Positions 44,780 through 55,160 are shown, counted from the first letter of the stretch. The stretch is DNA of 64,000 nt from Salvator merianae (GCA_003586115.2 QVOM02000112.1:44145487-44209486); one strand, 5' to 3'. The notes: generated by a model from the sequence alone, not told the origin. Numbers and translations: made by a program.

Positions 44780-45150
44780 ATAAAGGCCTGGACAAGGTCA
44801 TCTGCACTGGACAGCCTGTACTGGGACATGGCTCATGACACTCTGAAGCTCACATGAACTTCAGAATCTGCTGTGTGCGTTCTGATAGCCACGAATGAAA
44901 GTTCCTGACCTCAGAGCCCTAGGGGGACCCAGTTTGGTGGTGTAATTTGGTGTGGCAGCAAAATATGTCCCCTTGTCAAAGTGGTCCAGGGAGGCATGTG
45001 ACCTTCCACATGCCTTCCTGGGTCTGACTAGAGACCTCTGGACAGCCAGTAGACCTTTTAAAAGAGTCTACTGACATCCTGGCCTAGGTGGCCATTTTGG
45101 GGATCTAGGCACCACACTATACCAAGATATCAGTAAGTATGAAAAGGCCC
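44780..45150 (+). repeat. dispersed DNA-element family, copy near 45.0 kb
   Basis: Same ordered blocks as at 44.1 kb: 'aaagttcctgacctcagagc', 'ggtgtggcagcaaaat', 'ccagggaggcatgtg', 'gtagaccttttaaaagagtc', 'tggccattttgg'. It ends 'taagtatgaaaaggccc' at 45150, a GGGCC-type right terminus, which links this family to the GGGCC-ended elements. Confidence 0.55.
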
Positions 45151-45445
45151 AAATCACTCTCAGAACAATCTTCATTGGTGTTGCCCATTTCAGTGTTCCC
45201 ATCCAGGTTTTTTTTTTCTTCTTCAATGAACACAAGAAGTGGCTGCAGAAGTCAGCCATTTTCTTGTGCTGACCAACAAAGAGTGCATCAGACCTGGTAG
45301 GACCTGACAGCACAGTCTAGCATAGTACTCTGTCAGATCTCTCTGCAGCAGTGTATCTTTATAACACTCTGAAGAGCATTAAGGTTACCACAAGTGTGCC
45401 CAGGGGGAATGATCAACCACACCCTGCAGCCTAGGAGGACAATTC
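45151..45445 (+). repeat. unclassified dispersed repeat, copy 2 of 2
   Basis: It aligns by eye with 39.2-39.6 kb through 'gcagaagtcagccattttct' and 'ccaacaaagagtgcatcaga', and both copies are followed by a 'tgcccaggg' or 'ccctgggca' motif. A T-run with 'cttcttc' sits at 45211-45224. Confidence 0.4.
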
Positions 45446-45677
45446 AGCCACACAGACGTGTGGCCATTGTATCTCTGGAGTGAGCCCATGATGACCTTAA
45501 GGTCCCATGTGAATCCTACCAGAAATACATATAGGCTGGTTATTTCTTACTTTAATAATTTCTAATAGTATACCCAAATAACATCTGTTTTGTTAAATGA
45601 ATCAAACAGATGTTCTGTAATAATTGTATTTATCTAATTGGCTTGTTACACTTTTCACGTGCATGCATGCACATGTC

Positions 45678-45715
<38 letters not shown>

Positions 45716-46084
45716 CACACACATATACTACTTTTTATTGTTTGCTCTTTAGCAATTTAAGTCTTGATTTCAATAAAACTTTATTTTTTTAAAAAAAAAA
45801 TAAATTATTTTTTAAAAAGTTGTTGGCTATGTGGATATATAGCCTAGAGAAGAATATTGAAACACAATCAGAGCTCAGTTCACCTTAGATGCTTTGAAAG
45901 TACATAAAAAGCTGTGCAAGATAAGCATCAAACTCTAGTGCTCTGAACTAAAAGAATACCTTTGGGTTACATAGTGAGGAAGCTGTGCTTTTAACAAAAC
46001 AATTTTATGTCTACTAAGAAGTATGCCTTAATGAATTCAATGGAGCTTATTCCAAGATTTATGTAAGAATATAGCATATGGCTC
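45446..46084. other. non-coding stretch with microsatellite
   Basis: Holds the (CA)n repeat listed separately and an A-rich run near 45790. Nothing else recognised. Confidence 0.4.
45680..45712. repeat. (CA)n microsatellite
   Basis: About 16 perfect CA units, preceded by 'gcatgcatgc'. Confidence 0.92.
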
Positions 46085-46375
46085 ACTGGTTTGGACCTAT
46101 ATGGGACATTTAGTCCAGCAATCTGTTCTCATAGTGACCAACCAAAAGCACAGAGCATCCACCAGTGGGACATGAACTCACAGCTTGTTCTTCTTGCAAT
46201 CTCACCACAATTGGCCTTTGGAGACACACCATCTCTTAGTGCCATCAAGCCTAAAAATCACTGATAGCCCTGACCTCCTTGAATTGGTCCAATCCTTTAC
46301 GTGAATCCATCTGTCTGTTAGTCAATACCACATCTCATGGAAGTGAGTTCCCAAATTTAACTATGTATTGTGAAA
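46085..46375 (-). mobile_element. CR1-type LINE 3' end, second subfamily
   Basis: On plus it reads 'ggacatttagtccagcaatc' then '...ccaccagtgggacatgaactca', later 'cacatctcatggaagtgag' and 'aactatgtattgtgaaaa'. This is the reverse complement of a CR1 3' region whose ORF2 end gives 'vNNALRE' and 'MWY' style remnants. The layout matches 55.5-55.85 kb but the sequence is clearly a different subfamily. Confidence 0.6.
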
Positions 46376-46389
46376 ATAAAAACAAACAA

Positions 46390-46640
46390 ACAAAAAAGGA
46401 CAAGAAGCCGCAGTTGCAACTGCCAATGTGAGCAATCTTGGAATCAGGTGGACAACAGTAGTAACAGCATCTGTGACCAGGACTCTAGCTATTACTTCAG
46501 GAAGGTAAGAAACCAGCAACAAGACAAATGAGAAGCTTAGAGAGGTACTGTTGTATGAAATGGTACCACGTCCAGCCACTCTGAAGGAAGGCAAAAAGGG
46601 AACTTCAGCCACACTGGTGTCTTTGGTGGCTGCCTTATTA
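46390..46640 (+). repeat. unclassified two-copy repeat, copy 1
   Basis: It aligns with 47915-48140: shared 'gaagccgcagt', 'gcaatctt..', 'aaaccagcaacaagacaa', 'gaaatggtaccacgtccag', 'aaaagggaacttcagccaca' and the end 'tggtgtctttggtgg'. Same orientation, 1.5 kb apart. Could be a segmental duplication or a dispersed element. No coding content that I recognise. Confidence 0.5.
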
Positions 46641-46789
46641 ATTCTATCTGCCAGCTGTGGGTAATATATTTCTTATATAAGCCCCGCCTCTAATCTCATG
46701 GGGGCCAAATGCCACAGGTTGGTCACATGGATTTAACCAAAAATGGTTAATAGCCGCTTCTACCTCTGTCTCTATCTTTATCTCTAGTT

Positions 46790-46990
46790 ATTGTTGTTGT
46801 TAGGTATCACTGGGTCGTGGCTAACTCCTGGTTGACTGCATGAGCACCTTCATGGACACCTCTATGCAGTTTTCATGAAGAGATACAGAAGTGGTTTCCC
46901 ATTACCTACTTCTAGGGAGAAGCTGAGAATTGAACCAGCAACCCACTGCTTTCCAGGCAGTTTGCTCAACCACTGAGCTACTGCTGCTCC
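46790..46990 (-). mobile_element. tRNA-derived SINE with RTE/BovB-like tail (Sauria-SINE-like)
   Basis: Read on minus it begins 'ggagcagcagtagctcagtg' with the A-box 'tagctcagtggttgagca' and the B-box 'ggttcaattc', a good tRNA-like head. Then comes 'aggtaatgggaaaccacttc' and the RTE-type closing 'cacgacccagtgatacctaa', followed by CAACAACAA. The 3' end implies mobilisation by an RTE/BovB LINE, remnants of which exist at 27.7-28.2 kb. Confidence 0.72.
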
Positions 46991-47026
46991 TAACTATCCA
47001 TGGCTGCGATAACATACAGTTAAAAA

Positions 47027-47063
47027 TCATCATCATCACCACCACCACCACCATCATCATCAT
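47027..47063. repeat. (CAT)n/(CAC)n triplet microsatellite
   Basis: ATC repeats, then six or so ACC units, then CAT units. Confidence 0.85.
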
Positions 47064-47085
47064 CTCTGGTTTGGAGACAACTTAG

Positions 47086-47215
47086 GGCCCAGCTACACCT
47101 ACATTTTAAACCACATTCAGTTGATCTTCAGAATGAGAAAGCACATCATCAAAATGACTAGCCATTTTCCTTCTGTATTATTTAACCTAAAGAGGAATTT
47201 TCTGGGTTAGATAAT
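47086..47215. mobile_element. DNA-element end related to the 28.9-29.6 kb element
   Basis: 'cagctacacctac', then 'tcagaatgagaaagcacatc' and 'atcaaaatgac' follow the same order as at 28870-28925 and, in reverse, 29520-29580. It begins 'agggcccagc', a GGGCC-type terminus. Only one end is recognisable. Confidence 0.45.
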
Positions 47216-47630
47216 GTGAAAGCAAAAACTGTTTGTCACTTTGGTTATGTGTACCAATACAGGCCCTGTACTGCCCTGTACCACATTGCACCACACCACA
47301 CCACTCAGCTTGTGAGTGACCTTCAGAGTCTGACACAAGGTCTCCGGCCAGGACTGAAGGTTCCTGGACTCGGAGGCCTAGGGGCACCAATTTTGATGGC
47401 ACAATTTGGTGCATCACAAAAATGGGTCTCCCTGCTAAACTGGTCCATAGAGGTGTGCGCCTTTCCAGACACTTCCCTGGGCTGGTCTAGCAGCCCCTGG
47501 AACTCCAGTAGACTTGTTAAAATAGGTCTACAAGATCCCACTCTAGGCAACCATTTTGGCCATCTAGACTGGGCCACCTTCAGTCCATTGTGGATGCATC
47601 AGGAGATGAGGGCTCCCTAGTCTGCACCAG
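47216..47630 (+). repeat. dispersed DNA-element family, copy near 47.4 kb
   Basis: It has 'gaaggttcctggactcggag', 'gcaccaattttgatggcaca', 'ggtctccctgctaaactggt', 'catagaggtgtgcg', 'ccagtagacttgttaaaata' and 'ggcaaccattttgg', the same order as the copies at 44.1 and 45.0 kb. Overlapping 84- and 134-codon frames across it are not conserved between copies, so I do not call a gene. Confidence 0.5.
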
Positions 47631-47914
47631 ATTGTGGAAGACAGAAGTCCAGAAGAAGGCTAGGCTCTGTGCTGAACTGTTTCACAGATAATTGCAGAAA
47701 AAGCTAAGCTCAGTTCTTAGACTTGTACTTCTTAGAGGCATGCATGCACACGCTAACACACAAAGGTTTTTTTCAAGCAGCTTCCTGGCTTTACTTTGGC
47801 TCTTGGCTCCTTCCCTGTGCAGCAGGACCTCCCTTTCATTTCTCCTCTTATCTTCAGAGCAGGTTTTCTATCCATTTTCCCTTTACCTTTTGTGTCTTTC
47901 TGAAACCAACAGGA

Positions 47915-48140
47915 AGAAGAGGGGAAGCCACAGTAAGCAGTCCTCAGATTGGTTGGGCAATGGGAATGGTAGTAAAAGCATTTGCAATGAACAGGGCTGT
48001 AGCACTCTGGTGAAGAATGCAGCAACCAGGCAATTAAGAAGCCCAGAAACGTACCATGATGTGAAGCGGTGCCACATACAACCACTGTGAGGGAAACAAA
48101 AGGGGAGCTCCAATAGCACAATGGTGTCTTTGGTGACTGT
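47915..48140 (+). repeat. unclassified two-copy repeat, copy 2
   Basis: Partner of 46390-46640, ending 'tggtgtctttggtgac'. Upstream (47690-47910) there is no match to the first copy. Open frames of 96-132 codons overlap here in three frames and are not preserved in the partner. Confidence 0.5.
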
Positions 48141-48510
48141 CTCTTCCAGCAGCTTCAGTGACTTCGAGGTGGTAGCATGTGGACACTACAGTTCCCACTT
48201 CACCTCTATTCCATATTAAAGGCCAGGGAATCCATTTTGGAAGTGCATTTTCTGCCCTTTAATGCAGAGTAAGGCACTATCATGCTGGCACAACTACCTC
48301 GAAGCTGGTTTTAAACCACTTTATTTTGAAGCCAGGAGCTTGCCTCTTTCTGGTTCACTCTGCTAGCCCAAGCTCTCAGGCAGGTCTGATCCCTTCCACA
48401 GATTCCTGGGGCCTTTTCTCATTTGCCTTTAAAATGGTATAGTGTGAGGCCAAGCTTAATTCTGGGCCTCTCCCTCTTCCATACTCTGGAGTGGAAGACA
48501 GAGGCCATGG
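48141..48510. other. non-coding stretch, nothing recognised
   Basis: No open frame, repeat family or RNA gene that I can name between the two-copy repeat and the 48.6-kb element copy. Confidence 0.35.
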
Positions 48511-48850
48511 CTCCTGCTAGCATGCTGCATCCACACTGAATATAGTGTAACATGGTCTAGGCAGACCCAAAAGGTCTACTTCTGTCTTACTCCCAAGTAA
48601 ACTGGCCCAGGGTGTGTGTGGAAAGGTGCAGCATTCCTGTTTTGGTTTTGTAAGAGGACTCATTTCAACAATGCCCCAACCTGTGCCACTGAAATGTGTC
48701 TCCCTGGGGCTCTTCATCAGAGCCCTCACAGCAGGCTCCAAAGCCTGTATGAGCTTCGGAACAGTACAGGTCTTGTTCTGGGGCTGCTGGAGTGGTCCAG
48801 CTCTCTCAGATATGGAAACAGCCCTGATGTTGGCTGTTAGATTTTTTAAG
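48511..48850 (-). repeat. dispersed DNA-element family, inverted copy near 48.6 kb
   Basis: On minus it carries 'aggtctgc', 'agacctttt'-like and 'aaactggcccagg' blocks in the family order; on plus these appear as 'cccaaaaggtctact', 'aagtaaactggcccaggg' and 'ggaaaggtgcagc'. The match to 47.4 kb is partial. Confidence 0.35.
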
Positions 48851-49767
48851 TTAGCTTTCTGGGACATTCTTTGCAGAAGCTCTAGCAGCCTCTCACCAAC
48901 CAAATTATAGATTATGAAAATTACATTTTTTTTGTTCCAGTGTCCAAGCTTCTAGCCTGCAGAAATGTGCAGTGGCGGGAGAACATACAAACTTGAATAA
49001 TTATGCTGTATTGATTGTTTCTGCTGTTTAGTGCTTTTAAAACTTCATTTTATGCTTCCTTTATCTGTTTTAAACTTTATAAGCTGCAAGCTTTTACAAG
49101 TGGAAAAACTGAGTAATGTTTATTTGCATCAGGTAATGTATAAACATTTATTTATATAGGGTGGCATTTGCAGTTGTTTCTGTCTTTATGTACACTAAAT
49201 CACAAGGTTAATATCTGAAACAGCCTAAGGAACCCCCAAAAGGTGACTGCTGGGATATTTTATATATGCACTGAAGGAACAGTTCAACAAAATTCATATT
49301 TTATCAATCAATGATGTGCTTTGGCCAAGCAAAGCAAATAGTGCCCCTGGCAAATACTCAGGATGGGAAATGTGGTCACAACTCACCCTGACCTCTCTGG
49401 CAGAAAGCACTCTTTTAAAAATTCACCTGCTTCTTTCCATGCATTTGGGAATAACATGGACAGAGGAACAGATGAACATGGACAGAGCTCTCCTCCAGTG
49501 GAGAACTGAAATATCCATGATGACTACATTGTTGGGCCTCCCTTCTCCCCACCTGCAGCCAAAGTGGCAGTTGGGGAGGTGCTTTAATACCCAAGTAGGT
49601 GTTCAGATATTCAGGAGAGATGGGGAAGCAAAGAATGAGGAACAGGCCACTGTGGACATTTTTCCTTGGGCTGTCCGTCCCTTTCTTTCTTTGGGCAAGG
49701 TACACCTGTATACTTAGATGAGGCAGCTAAATTAAAACAGGCAATGTTTTCAGTGGACCCACACATA
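48851..49767. other. non-coding stretch, nothing firm
   Basis: A T-rich part at 49010-49130 could be a LINE 3' UTR. The 133-codon plus frame at 49316-49717 has no recognisable domain and is opposed by open minus frames. Confidence 0.35.
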
Positions 49768-50015
49768 GTTATATAAGAGGAGCCCTGCTTGATCACGACA
49801 TAGCCTATCTAGTCCAGCATTCTATCTCACACATTAGCCCACCAATTGCTTCTGGCCATTCTCAAGCAAAAGACAAAAACAAAACCTTCACCTGCCCTCA
49901 AGTCCCTGCAAATAGCCTTCAGAGGCATTCTGCCTGTCTCTTCACTCTGGAGGCAGTACCTAGGCATCCATTCTAGTAGCCATTGATACACCTGACCTCC
50001 ATGAATCTGTTAACC
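49768..50015 (-). mobile_element. CR1-type LINE 3' end
   Basis: On plus it starts 'ataagaggagccctgcttga' and has 'cctatctagtccagcattct' and 'cccaccaattgcttctgg', later 'gtacctaggcatccattcta' and 'cctccatgaatctgtt'. This is the reverse complement of the main subfamily's 3' UTR and the last codons of ORF2. Only about 250 bp remain. Confidence 0.82.
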
Positions 50016-51205
50016 GTAGGTTGCCACCGATAAGATTGCCAAACCCTGATCCATTTAACTGAAAAAATAGTCCTCTTAATTTAACCAACTTAAATAAGCA
50101 GAAGATGATTTTGAAATAATTTGTTTAAAATAAAGGAAAATCTTAAAAAATAAATCTTCACTGTATGATTTCATTTTTTTACCTTCATATTAGCTGCTTA
50201 AATAAAATGGCTTTGCCCTTATACCTGTACATTGTGAGCATTTAGAAATAAATGAATACTCTGTTGTTTCTTTCCCCCACCCCCAGATTTAAACTGAATC
50301 TCACTTTCAGTATGATGAAGTTACTTTTACCAAACCGAGTTTCAATCAAACTGTAGCTTTTCACTGACAGAGGGGTAAAAAGCCACACTCAATTTATAGA
50401 ATACAGTAAAACTATCCTTGTGAAAATGGAAAGGATACTAAAAATCTCTTCTATGTTTAATATTTTAAAAGGGCATATGATAAATTCAGTATCTCATTGT
50501 AACATGTGCCTTTGGGTATTTCTTTCTATATGAGAAGAGAATGGAAAACTAATATAATCTCTTTTATCAATCCTTTCCGACTATTTTTAATGGATTGATG
50601 GAAGGCTTTACTTAAGTGACTATTCCTCTTTCCAAGGCAATTTTTATATAAATAATACCTTTTTAATTGATATTTAGCTCACAGACTATATGAAATTGAT
50701 TCAAACAAACTCTGACATACATCTCATATGAATGAGATTAATCAGAAGTGAGGCAATGTTGCTCACTTTTCATTTCATATACATAGTTGCACCCTGTTCC
50801 TTTTACAGATTTGATGCACCATTAAAAGGCATATATGTCTATGTATTACATCTACACGTATTACACTACACTAAATGCATACATTTGAGCATCATGTAAA
50901 CTAGTTTATAGGCTCCAGCTCTGACCAGATTATCCAGAGCCTCATGCAAAGAGGGGGAAGGAAGAAGTGACAACTAGAAATGAGAGTGAGCTTTTCCACA
51001 CAGGTATAATAAGTGAAATGGGACAGCTTTGGAGACCTTGTGGCAGCTTTGGAGCCATGCAGGGTAGCATGGGCTGTCCTGGCACAGCCATCCAAAGAGC
51101 AGATGGCCATGTTTCAGGCCAGCTAATCCACTCCAGCTGGGAACTATTGCAGCTGGAGCAGGCTGCCCCCCAGAAATGGCCAGCCTTTCCTTATGCACTC
51201 CTCTG
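50016..51205. other. AT-rich stretch, nothing recognised
   Basis: The part from 50985 to 51200 ('gagcttttccacacaggtat', later 'gctggagcaggctgcc') looks like DNA-element sequence but has no clear inverted ends. Confidence 0.4.
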
Positions 51206-51300
51206 TTTTGTATATTTATTTAAAACATTTTTATACTGTTTCATATAAAATAATCTCAGAGCAGTTTACAAAACAAAGCCTAAAGTGAGTAATGCTCCTG
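51206..51300 (-). mobile_element. possible L2-like 3' tail
   Basis: 'tatttatttaaaacattttt', then 'atactgtttcat' and 'ctcagagcagtttacaaaac' resembles the reverse complement of LINE tails with 'gtaaaccgccctgag'. Short and decayed. Confidence 0.4.
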
Positions 51301-52842
51301 AGGGTACTTGGAAGTCTGTGGCAGGTTCCACTGATGATAGATCAATACTGTGACCAAATGCAGCTGCAGTTGCAGCATCTACAATTTCTGGAGCCAGGGT
51401 GGCATAAAATCTCCTAGATGTGATTTCCCAGTCTGGCATTGGGCTCTTCTGGCCTGGTAGTACATATTCGTGTATGACCTGCAACTTATACTGGGGTTAC
51501 AAACAAACAAACACCCTGCTATAAACAGCATCCATTGTTATTGCCACTGTCCAAGAATCTAAAATAACACAACCAGAATGATTAAAAGAACAAACCTCAC
51601 AGCAAGCAAGACAGCTTGCCAAAGCAAAGCCTTAAACTTCCTCCTGATCTTTCATTTCACACATTACAGGCTTATGCAATTGCTCAGGATCACTTGATGG
51701 ATAGGAGCAAAGCCATTGCTACAAAAGCTGCATTGTCAGGCAGACAGACCTCAATTTTTTTTTTTTCTTCGTGTATTCTCAGGGTGAAGAGGGAAGCTAC
51801 AATTATGTGATATAACTGAATGTTACTGTAATTGATTCTTCATTATCCTATGCAAGGAACAATGTGACATTTTCCAAAGCAGAATAAAGACTACAAATAA
51901 AACTACTTATTTTTGTCAGGCAGACTTTGTTGCCAAGTTTGAAGGCCTTTGAGTGTTGAATCAAACTCCTCCATATAATTAGGATTGTTCAGTTAGGACC
52001 CCAAGTACAGCACAGATCCAATTTCTTCTAGATGCGCACACTGAATAATGACACAAAAAAGCAAGTAATCTCATGGCAAAGAACATTCAGCTTATCTAAA
52101 CTATTTTCCTCAGCTCCCTCGCCTCAAGCAAAATCCCTGAGCTGAGCCCCTCCGCAATATATCTTCATTTGAGTTCAGTCGGACACAGTGAATGGAACAT
52201 GTAAGATGTGATTAGCAGTGGGAGAAAGCTGCATCCTTTCTGCCCTAATATTCAGCCAAGCTGAGAATTCAGAAAGATGCATTTCTATGCAACATTCATA
52301 TGATGCAATTTCTCTCATCCTTCTTGGATTTCTATTTAATGAAGCTGCCACCTCCATTAAATGACATCATTTATCATAACATGGATTTTTCTAACCTCAC
52401 AAGAACCATTAAGGAAACCATACAAGGAAACATACAACCATGCCTGAAATTGTTAAACCATGCCAACCTATGGCCTGAATTAGCAAGAAGAGGGCCTCAT
52501 ACAAGGCAACTGAATCCATTGTGTCAGTGACACTTCAACATCTGTTATGTTATGTTGGGTCTTGGGCTGCACTTCAGCAGTTGGGCAGGTTCATTAAAAT
52601 TCCTATTCTGAGATAAACTTTGTATTGGGTGGCATGCAGACTGAAAACCTACAAGATGGCAGTAGTTCCTAAGGTAAGTAACAAGACAGAGTGAGAAGCC
52701 AGGAAAGACAGCTAGTAATGTGGTATTAAAGTAATCAGCAAATCTGTGAAGCATTACTATAGATTAAAAAAAAGGCAAAAGTAAGAATCTAACAGCCAGT
52801 CCTCTATTGACAGAAACCCAGGATGCCAAGATAGGTGTGATT
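51301..52842. other. non-coding stretch, nothing recognised
   Basis: A T-run at 51757-51769. No gene or named repeat. Confidence 0.4.
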
Positions 52843-53107
52843 TAGGCTGCATTCACATGTAGCAAAAAAAAAAAAAAAAAAAAGTATCTCAAAAGGGCTT
52901 TCAAGATAGAGCATGTGGCATTCATGCTCTAATCCCATCTCTAAGCACTTTCTCTGGACTAGAATGTCCATGAGAGGGCAAAAGGGCAGACCAGCATGTG
53001 AACAATCCCACTTGCCAACCATCTCTAAACTGTCCCTAAGCCGCCTCAGGGTCTTCTCTTTCCATTCTTTTGTTTGTTTGATTTTTCTCTGTGTGAATGC
53101 AGCCCTA
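52843..53107. mobile_element. 265-bp DNA element with TAGG(G)CTGCATTCACA ends
   Basis: The left end 'taggctgcattcacatg' at 52843 is mirrored by 'tgtgtgaatgcagcccta' ending at 53107. The TAGG start would suit hAT, but the flanks do not form an 8-bp duplication. An A-run of about 19 lies at 52865-52883, just inside the left end. No coding capacity. Confidence 0.6.
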
Positions 53108-53752
53108 GTCAGAAATGAGCCCCAATACACTGAAGTGATGCTGATTTTGAAATGGACTGCTGAATGCTGGCCAGAAGTCTTTTAGATAGACACTCCAATA
53201 GCTGCCTATCATTGGATGGAAGGAAGCTTCAATCCAGGAAAAAAAAGAAGATGCATTTTGGTGAATGACCAGTAGAGGCTGTCCTATCATTCAGACTGAC
53301 AGTTTCTGATCATGAGTAACACAAGACTGATTTCAAATTCTGTGCTGACTTAAAAGGATGTAAAAAGAATGACTCTTGGGTTAGACTTCAAAGGCTAGGC
53401 AATAAACAATGATCATTTACTATCAGCAATGGCCATACTTTAAAGGAATCAAAGGAAATATTATACAGCCAGAACTCAAAGGATCCTGATGATACTATCA
53501 TGAAGGTAAGAAGGATGTACCATCTCACATGTGTACATTTTAAAAACTTAGCTGTAATATAAATTCCCTCACGATTCTCACCTCCTGCCTTCTTTTCAAA
53601 AAGATGTATTGTTGTCCCAGTCTCCACCAAGACCAAGACTGAGTCTCCATTTCCTGGGAGAGGCACTATGGATGGAAGAAGTACTGTGGAAAGAAGGTTC
53701 CCACCTCATCCTCATTTTGGACTCAATTCAGTATTGGGACTTGGGCATTTTC
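53108..53752. other. non-coding stretch, nothing recognised
   Basis: No named repeat or gene. Confidence 0.4.
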
Positions 53753-54212
53753 ATTCAAGGTTCAGCACTGGGACCTGTGCCTTTTAATAGATTCATAAAT
53801 AATCTAGAAGTAATGAGTAATGAGATAGCAAATGTTGCTGATGGCATTAAATTATTCAGGGAGCAAAAACGGAAAGAAATTGCAAAGACCTGCAAAGAGG
53901 GATCTCTTGATACTGGGTGAGTGGTCAACCAAGTGTCAAATGCAGGATGCCTCTAAAGACCATTTGTGGGGAGTCAAGAACAGGTGAAGGTTTTGCCTTT
54001 GTCTTCTGCTTAAGAATGCCCAGGAGCAACTGCATTTTTAAGTTTGCTGAGTGACAGCCTCTCCCCTGCCTAACTGCAGAGAAAGGCAATACAATGAGTC
54101 TGCAATAAATAAAATAAATGCCCAGAAGCAATTGGTGGGCCATTGTGTAAGACAGATGCTGAACTAGATGGGTTGTGGCCTGATCCATCAAGGTTCCTCT
54201 TATGTTCTTAGG
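53753..54212 (+). mobile_element. CR1-type LINE with internal deletion and a small insertion
   Basis: It opens with a reverse transcriptase piece ('ALGPVPFNRFINNLEV', then 'NVADGIKLF', where the family has FADDTKLF, so the second catalytic aspartate is lost). At about 53940 it jumps to the 3' UTR ('ggatgcctctaaagaccatt'), so most of ORF2 after the catalytic motif is deleted. The UTR is split by 84 bp at 54032-54115. It ends 'ctcctcttatgttctta' at about 54212. Confidence 0.82.
54032..54115 (+). mobile_element. 84-bp insertion with 18-bp target duplication in CR1
   Basis: The host sequence 'gaatgcccaggagcaact' (54014-54031) reappears as 'aaatgcccagaagcaatt' (54116-54133), so the 84 bp between are an insert with a target duplication of about 18 bp. 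The insert ends 'gcaataaataaaata', an A-rich tail. This fits a severely 5'-truncated LINE-mobilised insertion on plus. The source family is not recognisable. Confidence 0.65.
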
Positions 54213-54329
54213 CAGCAAGGAGATGCCATGTGCAGGGTGGGAGGATCTGCCCTGCAAAGGAGGTTCTTCCACTAGTAAATGTACTGGAAAGGGGGCAGTC
54301 AGGTCACTGTGAGGTGCCAGCTGCTACTG

Positions 54330-55160
54330 AAAATGGAAATGGGGTATAACTTTATTATGAAAACATACATATACATTTATCCATGTCTTTACAATAACTA
54401 TGGTGTAGCTCTTATACACTGAAACTATTGGACAATTCATACATAAAAACCAGCGGTGGCCCGTGCCTTTAAGGGCGGGGTGTTCGCGTGAGTGCCATGG
54501 CCGTTTGCGGGGCCTCCGGGCCTCCGTAATGACACAGCAGGTTGCTAGGCAACCTGCTGTGAGGCCCGGAGGCCCCACGAACGGCCATGGCACTCGCGCA
54601 AACACCCCCCCCCGCTTAAAGGCACAGGCCGCCGCTGATAAAAACTTAAACATAAACTCTGCTCCTCCTATTTCACCCCGCTCCCAAGTTTGTTGGGAGA
54701 ATAGCTTACAATCTTCTTTCTTCCATTTTGGAGATTAACTAAACTTTGTATGGTAGAGTTCCCTCTTCTATTCTGCACATTACAAACAATTTCTTCCAAT
54801 TTTAACGGGTGGGGTTTTTTTTAATATTGCTGTCCCATGTAGCTTAATCTTCTTTCTCTTAAGAAATCAAAGATTAATTGTTCTCCCACATATTTGTACC
54901 ATTGTTTCATTGATCTTTCTTTTGGGTGTTCCAGTTTTTCACCACCACTGCCTGTGCTGCCAATAATAATTGTCCACCTATATATTTGTCCTTTGTCCTT
55001 AAATCTTGTCTTCTAAATTTCTGCATTAATATCATTTCTTTAGACCATATAATATTATCTTTAATTATTTTATTTACTTCCCATCCAATCATGTCCTGGA
55101 ACTTTCTTATCTTGCTGAGTAAATGATTTGTAGATGCTGCACTCTGAAACATCAAATACA
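54330..55160 (-). mobile_element. L1-clade LINE 3' end, split by a palindromic hAT
   Basis: Minus translation gives 'MIGWEVNKIIKDNIIWSKEM', then 'GQLLLAAQAVVVKNW', close to the 'lltAAqivyaknWK' segment near the end of L1 ORF2, followed by remnants of the last helix and a T/A-rich 3' UTR to about 54330. The UTR is interrupted by 54451-54637. No poly(A) tail is visible at the left end. Confidence 0.68.
54451..54637. mobile_element. 187-bp GC-rich palindromic hAT element, perfect 8-bp TSD
   Basis: It starts CAGCGGTGGCCCGTGCC and ends in its reverse complement with few changes. The whole element folds as one hairpin: arms share 'gtgccatggccgtt' and 'ggggcctccgggcct', and an inner 12-bp stem 'acagcaggttgc' surrounds TAG. 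A 9-10 nt insert breaks symmetry on the left. The target duplication ATAAAAAC is identical on both sides (54443-54450, 54638-54645). GC and CpG content are far above the host L1. It carries no gene; the 91- and 109-codon frames are artefacts. Confidence 0.92.

Noticed and set aside
45680..47063. CRISPR-like arrays from short repeats
   Set aside because: The repeats are microsatellites without spacers, and the sequence is vertebrate.
47692..48121. Overlapping 96-132 codon frames near 47.7-48.1 kb
   Set aside because: They overlap in three frames and both strands, are not kept in the homologous copy at 46.4 kb, and show no domain.
49316..49717. 133-codon plus frame as a gene
   Set aside because: No domain, no splice context, and two minus-strand frames are open across it.
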